Positions 44,071 to 51,457 of a DNA stretch of 51,457 nucleotides are shown here, piece after piece. The translations under genes were made by a program, and so were the position numbers. Under the pieces are notes generated by a model. The model was not told the origin of the DNA. It saw only the letters and a program-made list of their open reading frames with translations, and searched no databases. The first letter of the stretch is position 1. Each line of letters starts with the position of its first letter. This DNA comes from Gemmatimonadota bacterium (GTDB taxonomy: Bacteria > JBHIER01 > G020348925), in contig CP070758.1 of the NCBI GenBank assembly GCA_020348925.1, positions 3,949,481 through 4,000,937 on the forward strand, in the 5' to 3' direction.

Positions 44071-44263
44071 AAATACCAAAGAAAGGAGAATGCCCATACG
44101 TACTTGCTAAAGGTGTGTAATTTGACAGTTCGAGAGTAGTTTGTGAAGCCATTGAGCGGCGACCTTTAGCAAATCGAAGTATTGGCGTTTCCAATACACG
44201 GAGAGATGACCGGGTCGCCAACAAAGTGGCGCACTCGGTTTTTTACTTTCAAGGATACTGAGT
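44071..44263 (+). promoter_or_regulatory. Structured leader RNA with competing helices ending in a T6 run (attenuator or riboswitch candidate)
   Basis: Three helices share bases and cannot coexist. (A) TTGCTAAAGGT (44104-44114) pairs with ACCTTTAGCAA (44162-44172), 11 bp perfect. (B) GGCGACC (44158-44164) pairs with GGTCGCC (44213-44219), 7 bp perfect, enclosing the hairpin GTATTGG-CGTTT-CCAATAC (44179-44197). (C) CGCCA (44216-44220) pairs with TGGCG (44227-44231), and T6 follows at 44239-44244. A and B share 44162-44164; B and C share 44216-44219. Forming A would free the 3' side of B for C, the terminator-like helix. I do not recognise a known riboswitch class. The T-run starts 7 bases after stem C, so C is a weak terminator at best. 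Confidence 0.55.
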
Positions 44264-45418
44264 ATGAAACGTCCATGGACTCTGTGCATGTTTTTTATTA
44301 TCATAGTGAATATGATCCTTTCCTGCGCGGATGACAACCCTCTCGAGCCTGAGGATCGGAATCCAGCCATCACTGAGGTGAGAGTCCCTGAGAAAATGTG
44401 GACCGGAACGCAAACGAAGGTTATCGTCAGCGCTATCATCAATGACGCTCAGGGTCCGGCGGACATCGATTCGGCATCCCTGACGGTGCTCAGACCGGAT
44501 TCCATGACCGTCGCGCTCCACACTCTGCTCAACGATTCAGCCGCCCGCGGCGATCTGATCGCTTTCGATGGCGTCTTTTCCCGGGAAATCAGCACCGCTT
44601 TCGCTCAGGGTGAGGAGGGCCTCTACTTCTTTCTCTTTCGAGCCGTTGACAGCAAAGGATTCCGCAGCGAGGTTGTCGTTGCGTCCGTCCCGGCTCTTCT
44701 GGGATCGAAAAACGATCCACCCTCAATATCCGACATCACCCTTCCGAACATTATTTCAGTCGATCCGTCGATCGAATTCCTTTGTAAAGTCTATGCTGAT
44801 GATCCCCAGGGTGTTATCGATTTAAGTTTTGTGATCTTCAGAATTCATCATTGGGAAAACCCAACCGTGATCAACACGGACACGATCTACGACGATGGTA
44901 TTGATCCGGATGCGATCAATGCGGACGGTATTTTTACGGGGACCTTTACGCCAGCCTTCGCTGACAGTGTGGTTGGATTCTATCCCTTTTCTTTTCAGGC
45001 CGTTGACATAAGTGGAGACGTAACCGATCTTGTTCGACGCGATGTACAGGTTATTTTTGAAGATAACTGGCCTCCGACGATTTTCAATCTCTCGGTCCCA
45101 GATACCTTCGATTCGGGCGCAGGGATCGACAACTTTCTCATCACGCTGGAGGTGGTGGATCCCCAGGGACTGGCCGATATAGATTCGGTCCACTTCACAT
45201 CTTTGAAGCCTGACAGTACATGGGCAAACAACGGACTTCCAATCCCGCTCTTCGATGATGGAACGTTCGGTGATGTCGTTCCAGGCGACGGTGTGTACTC
45301 CTTCAAGGCTATTTTCGATCCAACAGCTCAAAAAGGAGACTACGTCTGGACATTCGAGGCCGTGGATCGAAGTGGGGCGAAGTCAAACACGATAGTTCAC
45401 ATCCTTACTATTCAATAG
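44264..45418 (+). CDS. Lipoprotein with tandem Ig-like repeats
   Basis: A 384-residue protein. The signal peptide ends in the lipobox-like MILSC (C about 21) before ADDNPLEPEDRNP. The rest is about three repeats of roughly 110 residues, each with PP or NP followed by I..V..P, a central DPQG(L/V)(A/I)DIDSV-like segment, DDG or GDG before an aromatic turn, and a closing Y.F.F.AVD..G..S. This looks like a beta-sandwich stalk. The protein is probably displayed on the outer membrane or in the periplasm. AAGGA lies 8 bp before the ATG. It heads a plus-strand set with the propeller and PorV-like genes, 5 bp before the next gene. Confidence 0.75.
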   Translation: MKRPWTLCMFFIIIVNMILSCADDNPLEPEDRNPAITEVRVPEKMWTGTQTKVIVSAIINDAQGPADIDSASLTVLRPDSMTVALHTLLNDSAARGDLIAFDGVFSREISTAFAQGEEGLYFFLFRAVDSKGFRSEVVVASVPALLGSKNDPPSISDITLPNIISVDPSIEFLCKVYADDPQGVIDLSFVIFRIHHWENPTVINTDTIYDDGIDPDAINADGIFTGTFTPAFADSVVGFYPFSFQAVDISGDVTDLVRRDVQVIFEDNWPPTIFNLSVPDTFDSGAGIDNFLITLEVVDPQGLADIDSVHFTSLKPDSTWANNGLPIPLFDDGTFGDVVPGDGVYSFKAIFDPTAQKGDYVWTFEAVDRSGAKSNTIVHILTIQ

Positions 45419-45423
45419 GCACA

Positions 45424-46833
45424 GTGAAAACACATATTCTTTCAATTTTTATTCTTTTCTTATCAATAAACTCCGGGGACTCCCAACTACTCAACAAGGG
45501 TTCGTTCACGTTTGAGGGCGAGATGTCGACAGGTCTCGCCGGAAATGGTATTATCGACATCCTTGCTGACGACGGTACCATTTGGGTGGCGACCGGCAAC
45601 GGATTAAATAAAACAACGGATGGCGGTCAGACATGGATTACCTATGATCACAGAAACGGCCTCGGTCGTGGCGGTGTGAGTGCCATCGCCATACGGAACG
45701 ACATCGTATGGGTCGCCACAGCCTATGACACCACCGTCCAGGGTGACGATCTGCCAACGGGCGGAGGTCTCAGTTACTCCCTCAATGACGGTGACACGTG
45801 GACCCACATCCCGCAACCGGGGATCACACCCATCCAGGGCTTGTCCTACGACATTGCTCTCACGGATTCCAGCATATGGCTGGCCAGTTTCGGGCAGAGC
45901 CTCCAGTTTTCGGCCGACGGCGGTTCCAGTTGGACCACAAGGGTTCCGGACCGATTTCCGTGGGATCCCTTGAAATATCTGAATCACCGTGCGTTCTCCG
46001 TGATCACGACGGAGAACGACATCTGGGTTGGTACTGCCGGCGGTATCAACCGCAGTAGTGACGGCGGTCGGACATGGAGGAATATGAACCACGACAACGC
46101 GGGACTTTCCGGAAATTTCGTCGTGGCCTTGGGGGAGCAGAAGTATGACGGCAAAAGCGTCATCTGGGGGGCCACCTGGAAGGCGGAAGGCCCGGGCGAA
46201 TACTACGGCGTCAGCAAGACCGAAAACAACGGCCTGACCTGGAAGACCTCTCTCAAAGGAGAGTTCGTGCACAATTTCGCCTTCGACGGATCAACGGTGT
46301 ATGCGGCCACGGACAATGGACTCATGAAATCAAACGACGGTGGAGAGACCTGGGGTACGTTTCCGCAAATGGTGGACAAAGACACCGGAGAAAGGATCGA
46401 CTGGCGCGTATTTTACTCCGTGCGAGCCCACAACGGGGTTCTCTGGGCCGGTGGCGCCGACGGACTGGCGAAGACCGAGGATAATGGCCTCAGCTGGACT
46501 GTCTTCCGGGCCTTTGATCCGACCCAAAAAGAGGAGACATACGCCTACCCCAACCCCTGGTCCCCTCTGCGTTGGGAGAGCAACGATCTCCCACCACTTC
46601 GACTCCAATATCACACGACCAAAGACACGAGAGTAACCATAAAGATTTACGATTTTGCTCTAGATCACGTCAGAACTCTCGTGGACGGGAAGTTCCGCGG
46701 TCCCGGGGATTTCTCTGAAATCTGGGATGGGCGAAATGAGGGTGGTGAGGTTGTGGCCAATGGAGTCTATTATTACGTGGTCGAGAAAGCAGAAGACGGA
46801 ACAGCTCATGGGAAGATCGTTATCTTGGACTAA
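45424..46833 (+). CDS. Secreted Asp-box beta-propeller protein with a FlgD-like C-terminal domain
   Basis: A 469-residue protein starting at GTG 45424 with a signal peptide (about 1-20, HILSIFILFLSINSGDSQ). At least seven Asp-box-like turns are present: TTDGGQTW, LNDGDTW, SADGGSSW, SSDGGRTW, TENNGLTW, SNDGGETW, TEDNGLSW. They imply a seven-bladed sialidase/BNR-type propeller. The last 95 residues start AYPNPWSPLRWESNDL and include VTIKIYDFALDHVRTL and GEVVANGVYYYVV, a FlgD Ig-like domain of the kind that directs or follows type IX secretion in FCB bacteria. Function is probably structural or binding; no enzyme residues stand out. Confidence 0.85.
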   Translation: MKTHILSIFILFLSINSGDSQLLNKGSFTFEGEMSTGLAGNGIIDILADDGTIWVATGNGLNKTTDGGQTWITYDHRNGLGRGGVSAIAIRNDIVWVATAYDTTVQGDDLPTGGGLSYSLNDGDTWTHIPQPGITPIQGLSYDIALTDSSIWLASFGQSLQFSADGGSSWTTRVPDRFPWDPLKYLNHRAFSVITTENDIWVGTAGGINRSSDGGRTWRNMNHDNAGLSGNFVVALGEQKYDGKSVIWGATWKAEGPGEYYGVSKTENNGLTWKTSLKGEFVHNFAFDGSTVYAATDNGLMKSNDGGETWGTFPQMVDKDTGERIDWRVFYSVRAHNGVLWAGGADGLAKTEDNGLSWTVFRAFDPTQKEETYAYPNPWSPLRWESNDLPPLRLQYHTTKDTRVTIKIYDFALDHVRTLVDGKFRGPGDFSEIWDGRNEGGEVVANGVYYYVVEKAEDGTAHGKIVILD

Positions 46834-46839
46834 ACAGGT

Positions 46840-47769
46840 ATGATGAGAAAGAATATCACGTACATCTTGATCGTAACGGCTTTCCTTCCCCACGTGCTCC
46901 GGGCAGATGATGGTCACGGAGGGTATGCTGGGGCATTTTTGAAAATAGGAGCAGGAGCACGAGCGTTGGCCATGGGAAGCGCCTTCACGGCTGTGGCCGA
47001 CGACCACTCGGCCTTCATATACAATCCGGCGGGTGTAGCCCTCATTATGGGACAGGACGTGGGCCTTTCTTACGCCCTCATGTCCTTCGACCGTAGACTC
47101 GGTTTTATCGGTTTCGTAACGGAACTGAAGCCGAACGGCGGACTCGGCCTCGGATGGATCAACGCCGGAGATTCGAACATCGATGGTCGTGACACGAACG
47201 GGCAGCCTACAGGTGATCTCTCCTATTCCGACAACGCCTTCTTCTTCTCCTTCGCCCAACAGATCGGACGATACGGAGCCCTCGGTATTGGAATGAGATA
47301 TTTATATCAAAAACTGGAGGACCAGACGGCCAAGGGCTTTGGGATCGATGCCGGCGCCCGTCTTCACATTCTGCCTCAACTCTGGATTGGTGGTGTGGTC
47401 CAGAATATAAACGCCAAATATACATGGAACACCTCTTACTGGGAAAGAGAAACGACGACCAAGGACGAAGTCCCCCTTCAGTTCAGGATGGGCTCAGCCT
47501 ACCGACTCCTCCAGAACAAACTCCTCTTGGCTATCGATGTCGGTAAAAACACGGAACAGGATGTGGCTTTCTACGGTGGCGGTGAATACCGGGTCAATGG
47601 CCAGTTCAGCCTGCGAGCCGGCTTGAAAGATGGTGAATTGACAGCCGGAGGAAGCTTTCTTCAATTTGTGCAATGGGGCGACATGCGCATCGACTACACC
47701 TTCATAGCCCACATGAGGGGCCTGGGAAGCACACATCTCTTCTCACTGGGCTATCGCTTTTCGGACTGA
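46840..47769 (+). CDS. PorV/PorQ-like outer-membrane beta-barrel protein (first copy)
   Basis: A 309-residue protein with a signal peptide (1 to about 22). After it come AGAFLKIGAGARALAMGSAF and the DHSAFIYNPAGVALI segment, which are the conserved opening of the PorV/PorQ (UPF0164) family. Alternating beta-strands follow, ending in the aromatic LFSLGYRF near the C-terminus. Family knowledge: PorV is the type IX secretion shuttle that takes cargo from the translocon to the attachment complex; other members have less clear roles. It lies 6 bp after the propeller gene and 42 bp before a second copy, so cargo and shuttle genes share a transcript. Confidence 0.88.
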   Translation: MMRKNITYILIVTAFLPHVLRADDGHGGYAGAFLKIGAGARALAMGSAFTAVADDHSAFIYNPAGVALIMGQDVGLSYALMSFDRRLGFIGFVTELKPNGGLGLGWINAGDSNIDGRDTNGQPTGDLSYSDNAFFFSFAQQIGRYGALGIGMRYLYQKLEDQTAKGFGIDAGARLHILPQLWIGGVVQNINAKYTWNTSYWERETTTKDEVPLQFRMGSAYRLLQNKLLLAIDVGKNTEQDVAFYGGGEYRVNGQFSLRAGLKDGELTAGGSFLQFVQWGDMRIDYTFIAHMRGLGSTHLFSLGYRFSD

Positions 47770-47811
47770 GACTTCGTACCATCTCTCTAACGATTTTGCA
47801 GGAGAAACGAG

Positions 47812-48729
47812 ATGAAAAAATTGTATTCCGTTGTCCTCATAGTCATTATGGCTTCACCGCCCGCCCTCTCGGGAGAGATTTATTCCAAAGCCGGTTCCAA
47901 AGGACTCTCGTTCCTCAAAATTGGCCTTGGAGCCAGAGCCGGGGCTCTGGGTGACGCCTACGTCTCCCTAGCAAACGATGCCACCGCGCCGCTGTGGAAC
48001 CCTGCAGGACTCAACTCCATCGATGGCAGAGATGTTCTTTTCATTCACAACCAGTGGTTCCAGGACATCCGGAGCGAATTTGTGGGAACTGCAATGACCT
48101 TTGGGAATGACGGTTTCGGTCTAGGTTTCCTGTTCAACACCGTTGGAGACATTGAGAACAGGGCTCCACAAACCGGAAAACTGATCGGCACCTTCAGCAC
48201 CTACGACATCGCTTTCACCGGGGCGTATGCGAGGCGTTTCACTCGACAGATAAGCCTCGGTATGACGCTCAAAATTCTCTATGAAAAGATCCACATCTAC
48301 TCATCCTCAGGGTTTGCTCTCGATTTAGGAGCTCGTATTTCCCCGGGAATTGACAATGTAACCTTAGGGGCTGTCATACAAAATATTGGAAAGATGGGCA
48401 CCATGAGGAACGAAGAGACGCCCTTGCCCTTGACGACGAAGGTAGGTCTCAATTATGTATCGACAGTTGAATCGCTCAACGGCACCCTCCTTTTCACAGC
48501 CGATGTCAACAAAGCTTCAGACTACAGAACGACCTTTCACACCGGTCTCGAATACAGCCTGAACCAACGTCTCGCCCTACGTGGCGGCTATCAATTCGGA
48601 CAGGATGAACGGAGCTTTTCGGCTGGCATAGGACTCAGGCTCAACATGTATCGCCTGGACTATGCTTACGCTCCATACGATTATGATCTGGGGGATACAC
48701 ACAGACTGACCTTTGGAATCTCCTTGTAA
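47812..48729 (+). CDS. PorV/PorQ-like outer-membrane beta-barrel protein (second copy)
   Basis: A 305-residue protein with a signal peptide (about 1-21), then SFLKIGLGARAGALGDAYVS and DATAPLWNPAGLNSIDGRDV, the family opening. It ends LTFGISL as barrel proteins do. It is clearly a paralogue of the preceding gene: the IG.GARA.A.G.A and NPAG motifs line up, but the loops differ. CAGGAG upstream fixes the start. A tandem pair suggests different cargo or shuttle/translocon roles. The sequence cannot say which one, if either, is the true PorV. Confidence 0.88.
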   Translation: MKKLYSVVLIVIMASPPALSGEIYSKAGSKGLSFLKIGLGARAGALGDAYVSLANDATAPLWNPAGLNSIDGRDVLFIHNQWFQDIRSEFVGTAMTFGNDGFGLGFLFNTVGDIENRAPQTGKLIGTFSTYDIAFTGAYARRFTRQISLGMTLKILYEKIHIYSSSGFALDLGARISPGIDNVTLGAVIQNIGKMGTMRNEETPLPLTTKVGLNYVSTVESLNGTLLFTADVNKASDYRTTFHTGLEYSLNQRLALRGGYQFGQDERSFSAGIGLRLNMYRLDYAYAPYDYDLGDTHRLTFGISL

Positions 48730-48762
48730 ACTGATTCAAAGAGGAAACCATTCACAAAAACC

Positions 48763-48791
48763 TTGACACAACCCCTGTATTTTTATAATAT
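48763..48791 (+). promoter_or_regulatory. Promoter for the DUF11-repeat protein gene
   Basis: TTGACA (48763-48768), then either TAATAT at 48786-48791 (17-base spacer) or TATAAT at 48784-48789 (15-base spacer). It lies 34 bp after the second PorV-like gene and about 45 bp before the next start, so that gene has its own transcript. Confidence 0.6.
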
Positions 48792-48835
48792 AACACATTG
48801 AAGGGCAATCTGAGGGGGTAGCATAGGAGACAGAC

Positions 48836-50773
48836 ATGACACGCGTGGTCTCCACGTTAGCGAGAAAACGTATGCTGCTCCACATCTTACTTTCCAGGCA
48901 TTTCAGGGAAAAGCTCCGTTATCTCATCCCCTGCCTGGCCTTGATACTCAATCCACTGACGATCCGAGGACTCGACGCTCAGGGGAAGGGTGCCTCGAGT
49001 CATCCGGACAGTCTTTCTGCGCCACAATGGCGTCTGTCCGTTAGCGATCCTTACTATCCCATCCGTCCCGGTTTAACCATTATATATATAATCACTTATG
49101 AAAACACAGGCGGCTCCCCTGCTGCGAACGCAACACTTGTAAGCATTCTGGATCCCCTGACTGAATATTTGCTGAGTACCGGAGCCGGCATCTATAATGG
49201 AAACTGTCATTGCGTCACCTGGGACCTGGGAGAAATAGAACCCGCTGGGGGAGGCCGCGTCATTCTGAGAGTTCAAACCCTCGAGGGAATCCCCCATGGA
49301 ACCGAAGTCGTGAACTCGACAACCATATCCTGCGCTGAAGGCATACACAGCGATACAACTCTCATAACACCCATCACCTATATCTCCATCCTCAAGATTT
49401 ACAAAACGACTCCTGTGATATCTGCTTATCCTGGCCAGGAGATCGTCTACGATTTACAATATACCAATGTAGGGGACACCTCTGCCGCAAACGTTCTGCT
49501 TACTGACCTTTTGCCCCGGCAAACAAGCTTTGTTTCTTGCACCCAGGGTTGTCTTTTCGACTCCTCGGAGGAGAGTATCTCGTGGGAAATTGGAGAGGTC
49601 CGACCCGGAAGTCTGTTCGCCGTCCAGCTCATCCTGCGCATAGACAGCACATTCAGCGGTGAGACCTCCATCATCAACGAAGCCAAAATCACATGTGATG
49701 AGGAAAGCTCCGACAGCAGTTTTTGCGTAACCACTGTAGACACGACAGCGACCACTTCGGGGTTCCCCGCGTTTGCTTTTTTCATCAAAAGCCGGGATCA
49801 CTTCGTTTCAGCAGGAAACGAGATGCTTTACCGAATACATTGCGAAAACATCGGGAGAGAAACGGCGCACGCCCTCATGATAACGAACCCTATTCCCGAA
49901 CATACCGACTACGTCAATTCCAGCAATGGCGGCCAATACGACCCATCATGCGAAAAAGTGACATGGTCTCTCGAAGAACTGGAACGCCATCAAGAAAAGA
50001 CAGTGACGCTCACAGTAAGTGTTACAAGCCCCCTTTCACCTCGAACGGTTATTATAAATAGGGCAACCGTCACCTGCTCTGAAGGTTTTTCAGCCAGTGC
50101 TCTTGACACGACAATCGTCCTCTCGTCCCCAAAATGGGATCTCCGAACTTGGACCATCCCTCAGATCATCATTCCCGGTCAACCTGTCATTATAACAACA
50201 CGATTGAGCAACGTGGGAAATATGAATGCCACAAACACTGTCATCACAAATCCCATACCACCCTACACCTTCCATGTCAACAGCACGAACGAAGGGGTCT
50301 TTGATGCCGAGGAAAATGCCGTAACCTGGAATATTGGAGCTCTCAACGTGAATGATGCATCGACAGTTTCTTTAACCCTATCCTCTGACGCGAATTTTCC
50401 TCCTGACGAGGAAATCATCAACCGGGTTTATGTTCGAAGCCAGGAAACAGCTGATTCTGCGGCAATTTCCATTCCGGTGTTCATACCTCAGGGCCACCAA
50501 CTCAGTCAAAATCATCCAAATCCTTTCAATAAGAACACCACGATAGACTATCAACTCTCGAAAGATGATCGTGTTCTTTTAAAAATACACAATATCCTCG
50601 CTCAAGAAATCGCAATCCTCGTCGATGAGTACAAAAAGGCCGGTGTGTATTCTGTAGGATGGGACGGAAGAGACGCACAAGGGCAGAATGTCCCAAGTGG
50701 AATTTACCTTTTCACTTTGTCCGTACATAACGGAGTGTGGTCAGAGACGAAGAAAATGGTGTTGCTGCAATGA
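48836..50773 (+). CDS. Secreted DUF11-repeat protein with a type IX-like C-terminal sorting domain
   Basis: A 645-residue protein. A long basic N-terminus precedes the hydrophobic signal (about 28-45, YLIPCLALILNPLTIRGL). Four DUF11-type repeats follow, each opening like PGQEIVYDLQYTNVGDTSAA, with N.G. then .T.LLP or .TNPIP, and a later (V/I)(T/S)W.(I/L)GE. These are beta-sandwich adhesin-like domains. The last 90 residues begin SQNHPNPFNKNTTIDYQL and end with GIYLFTLSVHNGVWSETKKM, an almost classical type IX sorting/FlgD-like tail. It is a probable cell-surface or released cargo of the system whose PorV-like shuttles lie just upstream. AGGAG lies 6 bp before the ATG. Confidence 0.85.
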   Translation: MTRVVSTLARKRMLLHILLSRHFREKLRYLIPCLALILNPLTIRGLDAQGKGASSHPDSLSAPQWRLSVSDPYYPIRPGLTIIYIITYENTGGSPAANATLVSILDPLTEYLLSTGAGIYNGNCHCVTWDLGEIEPAGGGRVILRVQTLEGIPHGTEVVNSTTISCAEGIHSDTTLITPITYISILKIYKTTPVISAYPGQEIVYDLQYTNVGDTSAANVLLTDLLPRQTSFVSCTQGCLFDSSEESISWEIGEVRPGSLFAVQLILRIDSTFSGETSIINEAKITCDEESSDSSFCVTTVDTTATTSGFPAFAFFIKSRDHFVSAGNEMLYRIHCENIGRETAHALMITNPIPEHTDYVNSSNGGQYDPSCEKVTWSLEELERHQEKTVTLTVSVTSPLSPRTVIINRATVTCSEGFSASALDTTIVLSSPKWDLRTWTIPQIIIPGQPVIITTRLSNVGNMNATNTVITNPIPPYTFHVNSTNEGVFDAEENAVTWNIGALNVNDASTVSLTLSSDANFPPDEEIINRVYVRSQETADSAAISIPVFIPQGHQLSQNHPNPFNKNTTIDYQLSKDDRVLLKIHNILAQEIAILVDEYKKAGVYSVGWDGRDAQGQNVPSGIYLFTLSVHNGVWSETKKMVLLQ

Positions 50774-51350
50774 TTGGTACTCCAAAAAATCATGTGCAGA
50801 GGGTCAATGCTAATTGTTGCGTCTGTTGCGCCGGGAAAAACACCTTACCGGAGTATTCATGAAATCTCTCTGAGAGTCAGGTCCAAGGCGAGCTTTCAGA
50901 ACACTCCTATGATATAGGATTTTCAAATCGACTTTCGATCGCTTCCGCGCTGGTCTCTCACGGCATTCCAGATTACCGGGTCGTGGCAAAAAAACTCTTC
51001 GGCTCCGCTTCGCGAAGTCTGTCCCGAGTTTGATTCAGTACCCATAATGAAAGCCTGTCATTCCGACCGGAATGAGGCTCGTACGGTCACATGAAGTGGA
51101 GAAATTTGAGAATGGCACCACATGTGCAATATCCCGTTTGGAAGGAAATTTCCCTCTTTGAGAATATGATCTGTGCAGCGAGGAGATTCCCATAGAGCTC
51201 GCGGCAAGTGCGGTACATCGACCGGAACGACTGTTTCTGAAGAGAACAGACTTGAGAAAAGGCGAGCGGGAATTCGCGCATACTATGAGTCACCGCTAGC
51301 GCCAAGTATTGAGTACGCGCACAAGTCCAATCCCGCGCTTCTTATCAAAA
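50774..51350. other. Gene-free region with several palindromes
   Basis: The 577 bp carry no gene I can support. From about 50988 to 51080 palindromic pieces cluster: AAACTC...GAGTTT enclosing CTTCG...CGAAG (about 50990-51031), then the hairpin at 51052-51079. AGTCTGTCCCG at 51016-51026 also occurs in the rmuC terminator region (33489-33499), which hints at shared REP ancestry. Confidence 0.45.
51052..51079. repeat. REP-like hairpin with a CATTCCG/CGGAATG core
   Basis: AGCCT-GT-CATTCCG-AC-CGGAATG-AGGCT: the core and outer arms pair perfectly, with GT bulged on the left. It is similar in its TGTCATTC start to the 23116-23203 palindrome. No T-run follows, so it is a repeat rather than a terminator. 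Confidence 0.55.
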
Positions 51351-51457
51351 TTATTGCCACTCTCCTGTGTGCGATAACAACTGCTCATAAAGAGCATCTA
51401 TTCTCTCAATCATTATCTCCGCGCTGAAATCTCTCAATACTCTGCTCTGAGCGTTCT
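51351..51457 (-). CDS. C-terminal end of a probable glycosyltransferase (GT4-like), cut by the window edge
   Basis: The minus strand is open from the right edge to TAA 51353-51351, giving 34 residues that include RVLRDFSAEIMIERIDALYE and a short tail, QLLSHTGEWQ. The aromatic FS..I...RI..LYE..L pattern is the usual end of family 4 glycosyltransferases, where this helix folds back on the N-terminal domain. The call rests on that tail only; the catalytic part lies outside the window. Confidence 0.5.
   Translation of the reverse strand, partial: NAQSRVLRDFSAEIMIERIDALYEQLLSHTGEWQ

Larger units (their letters stand above)
43776..44263. other. Divergent regulatory region between the PtsN-like gene and the secretion locus
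   Basis: This 488-bp region has no gene I can support. It holds a strong plus-strand promoter (44036-44064) and a structured leader (44071-44263), both listed separately. The part nearest the PtsN-like gene is AT-rich and includes a TTGACT on the minus strand without a good -10. Confidence 0.6.

Noticed and set aside
44107-44219. Cyclic-di-GMP-I (GEMM) riboswitch
   Set aside because: GACCGGGTCGCC loosely recalls the 3' part of that class, but the conserved GGCAAACC and CGCAAAGCC segments and the GAAA tetraloop are absent.

Overview
The window looks like a chromosomal segment of a Gram-negative (diderm) bacterium from, or close to, the Fibrobacteres-Chlorobi-Bacteroidetes (FCB) superphylum, probably one of its uncultivated lineages. 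The evidence is a full Kdo/LPS-export gene set, sigma-54, an MlaD-family protein, two PorV/PorQ-like outer-membrane proteins, and secreted proteins ending in FlgD-like or type-IX-like C-terminal sorting domains. HPr kinase next to a mannose-type PTS recalls a layout I know from deltaproteobacteria. Phylum assignment is inference; no rRNA gene is present.

Layout. (1) Positions 1-16000, all on the minus strand, form one long tightly packed array. In transcription order it is kdsB, pyrG, kdsA, kdsD, lptC, lptB, rpoN, hprK, PTS EIIA, EIIB, mlaD-like, a broken dockerin gene, EIIC, EIID, HPr, ptsI, HIT, ychF and a truncated putative lipoprotein gene. A good sigma-70-type promoter precedes kdsB. (2) 16300-30000 is mostly plus-strand accessory material: an SLC12-type transporter, an epoxyqueuosine-reductase-like Fe-S protein, a methyltransferase/glutamine-amidotransferase pair, DUF1330, an exported metallo-beta-lactamase-fold protein, a ribbon-helix-helix regulator, an exported protein carrying a methyltransferase domain, a trypsin-like protease, a SIMPL protein and an SDR. 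One minus-strand GT39-like/TPR protein interrupts it. Most of the palindromic repeats lie here. (3) 30100-43800, minus strand, holds housekeeping genes: EIIA(Ntr)-like and VanZ-like, then glmM-glmS-ruvX-mltG-helicase/nuclease-rmuC, a terminator, then pcrA and a FabH-like gene. (4) 44000-50800, plus strand, is an envelope/secretion locus: a structured leader RNA, an Ig-like-repeat lipoprotein, an Asp-box propeller with a FlgD-like tail, two PorV-like proteins, and a separately promoted DUF11-repeat protein with a type-IX-like tail. The last bases carry the 3' end of a minus-strand glycosyltransferase-like gene.

How the genes fit together. Region 1 links Kdo synthesis, CTP supply for Kdo activation, LPS export, sigma-54 and a PTS with HPr kinase, suggesting envelope synthesis is tied to carbon or PEP status. 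Region 3 links UDP-GlcNAc precursor synthesis (GlmM, GlmS) to septal glycan processing (MltG) and DNA repair. Region 4 looks like a type IX secretion cargo and shuttle set.

Most interesting signals: the 44071-44263 leader, whose helices compete and end in a T6 run; the predicted exported protein with an O-methyltransferase domain; the mlaD gene and multiply frameshifted dockerin gene that split the PTS genes; the conserved-looking basic N-terminal extension on RuvX; and a terminator-like REP palindrome inside the end of the methyltransferase gene.
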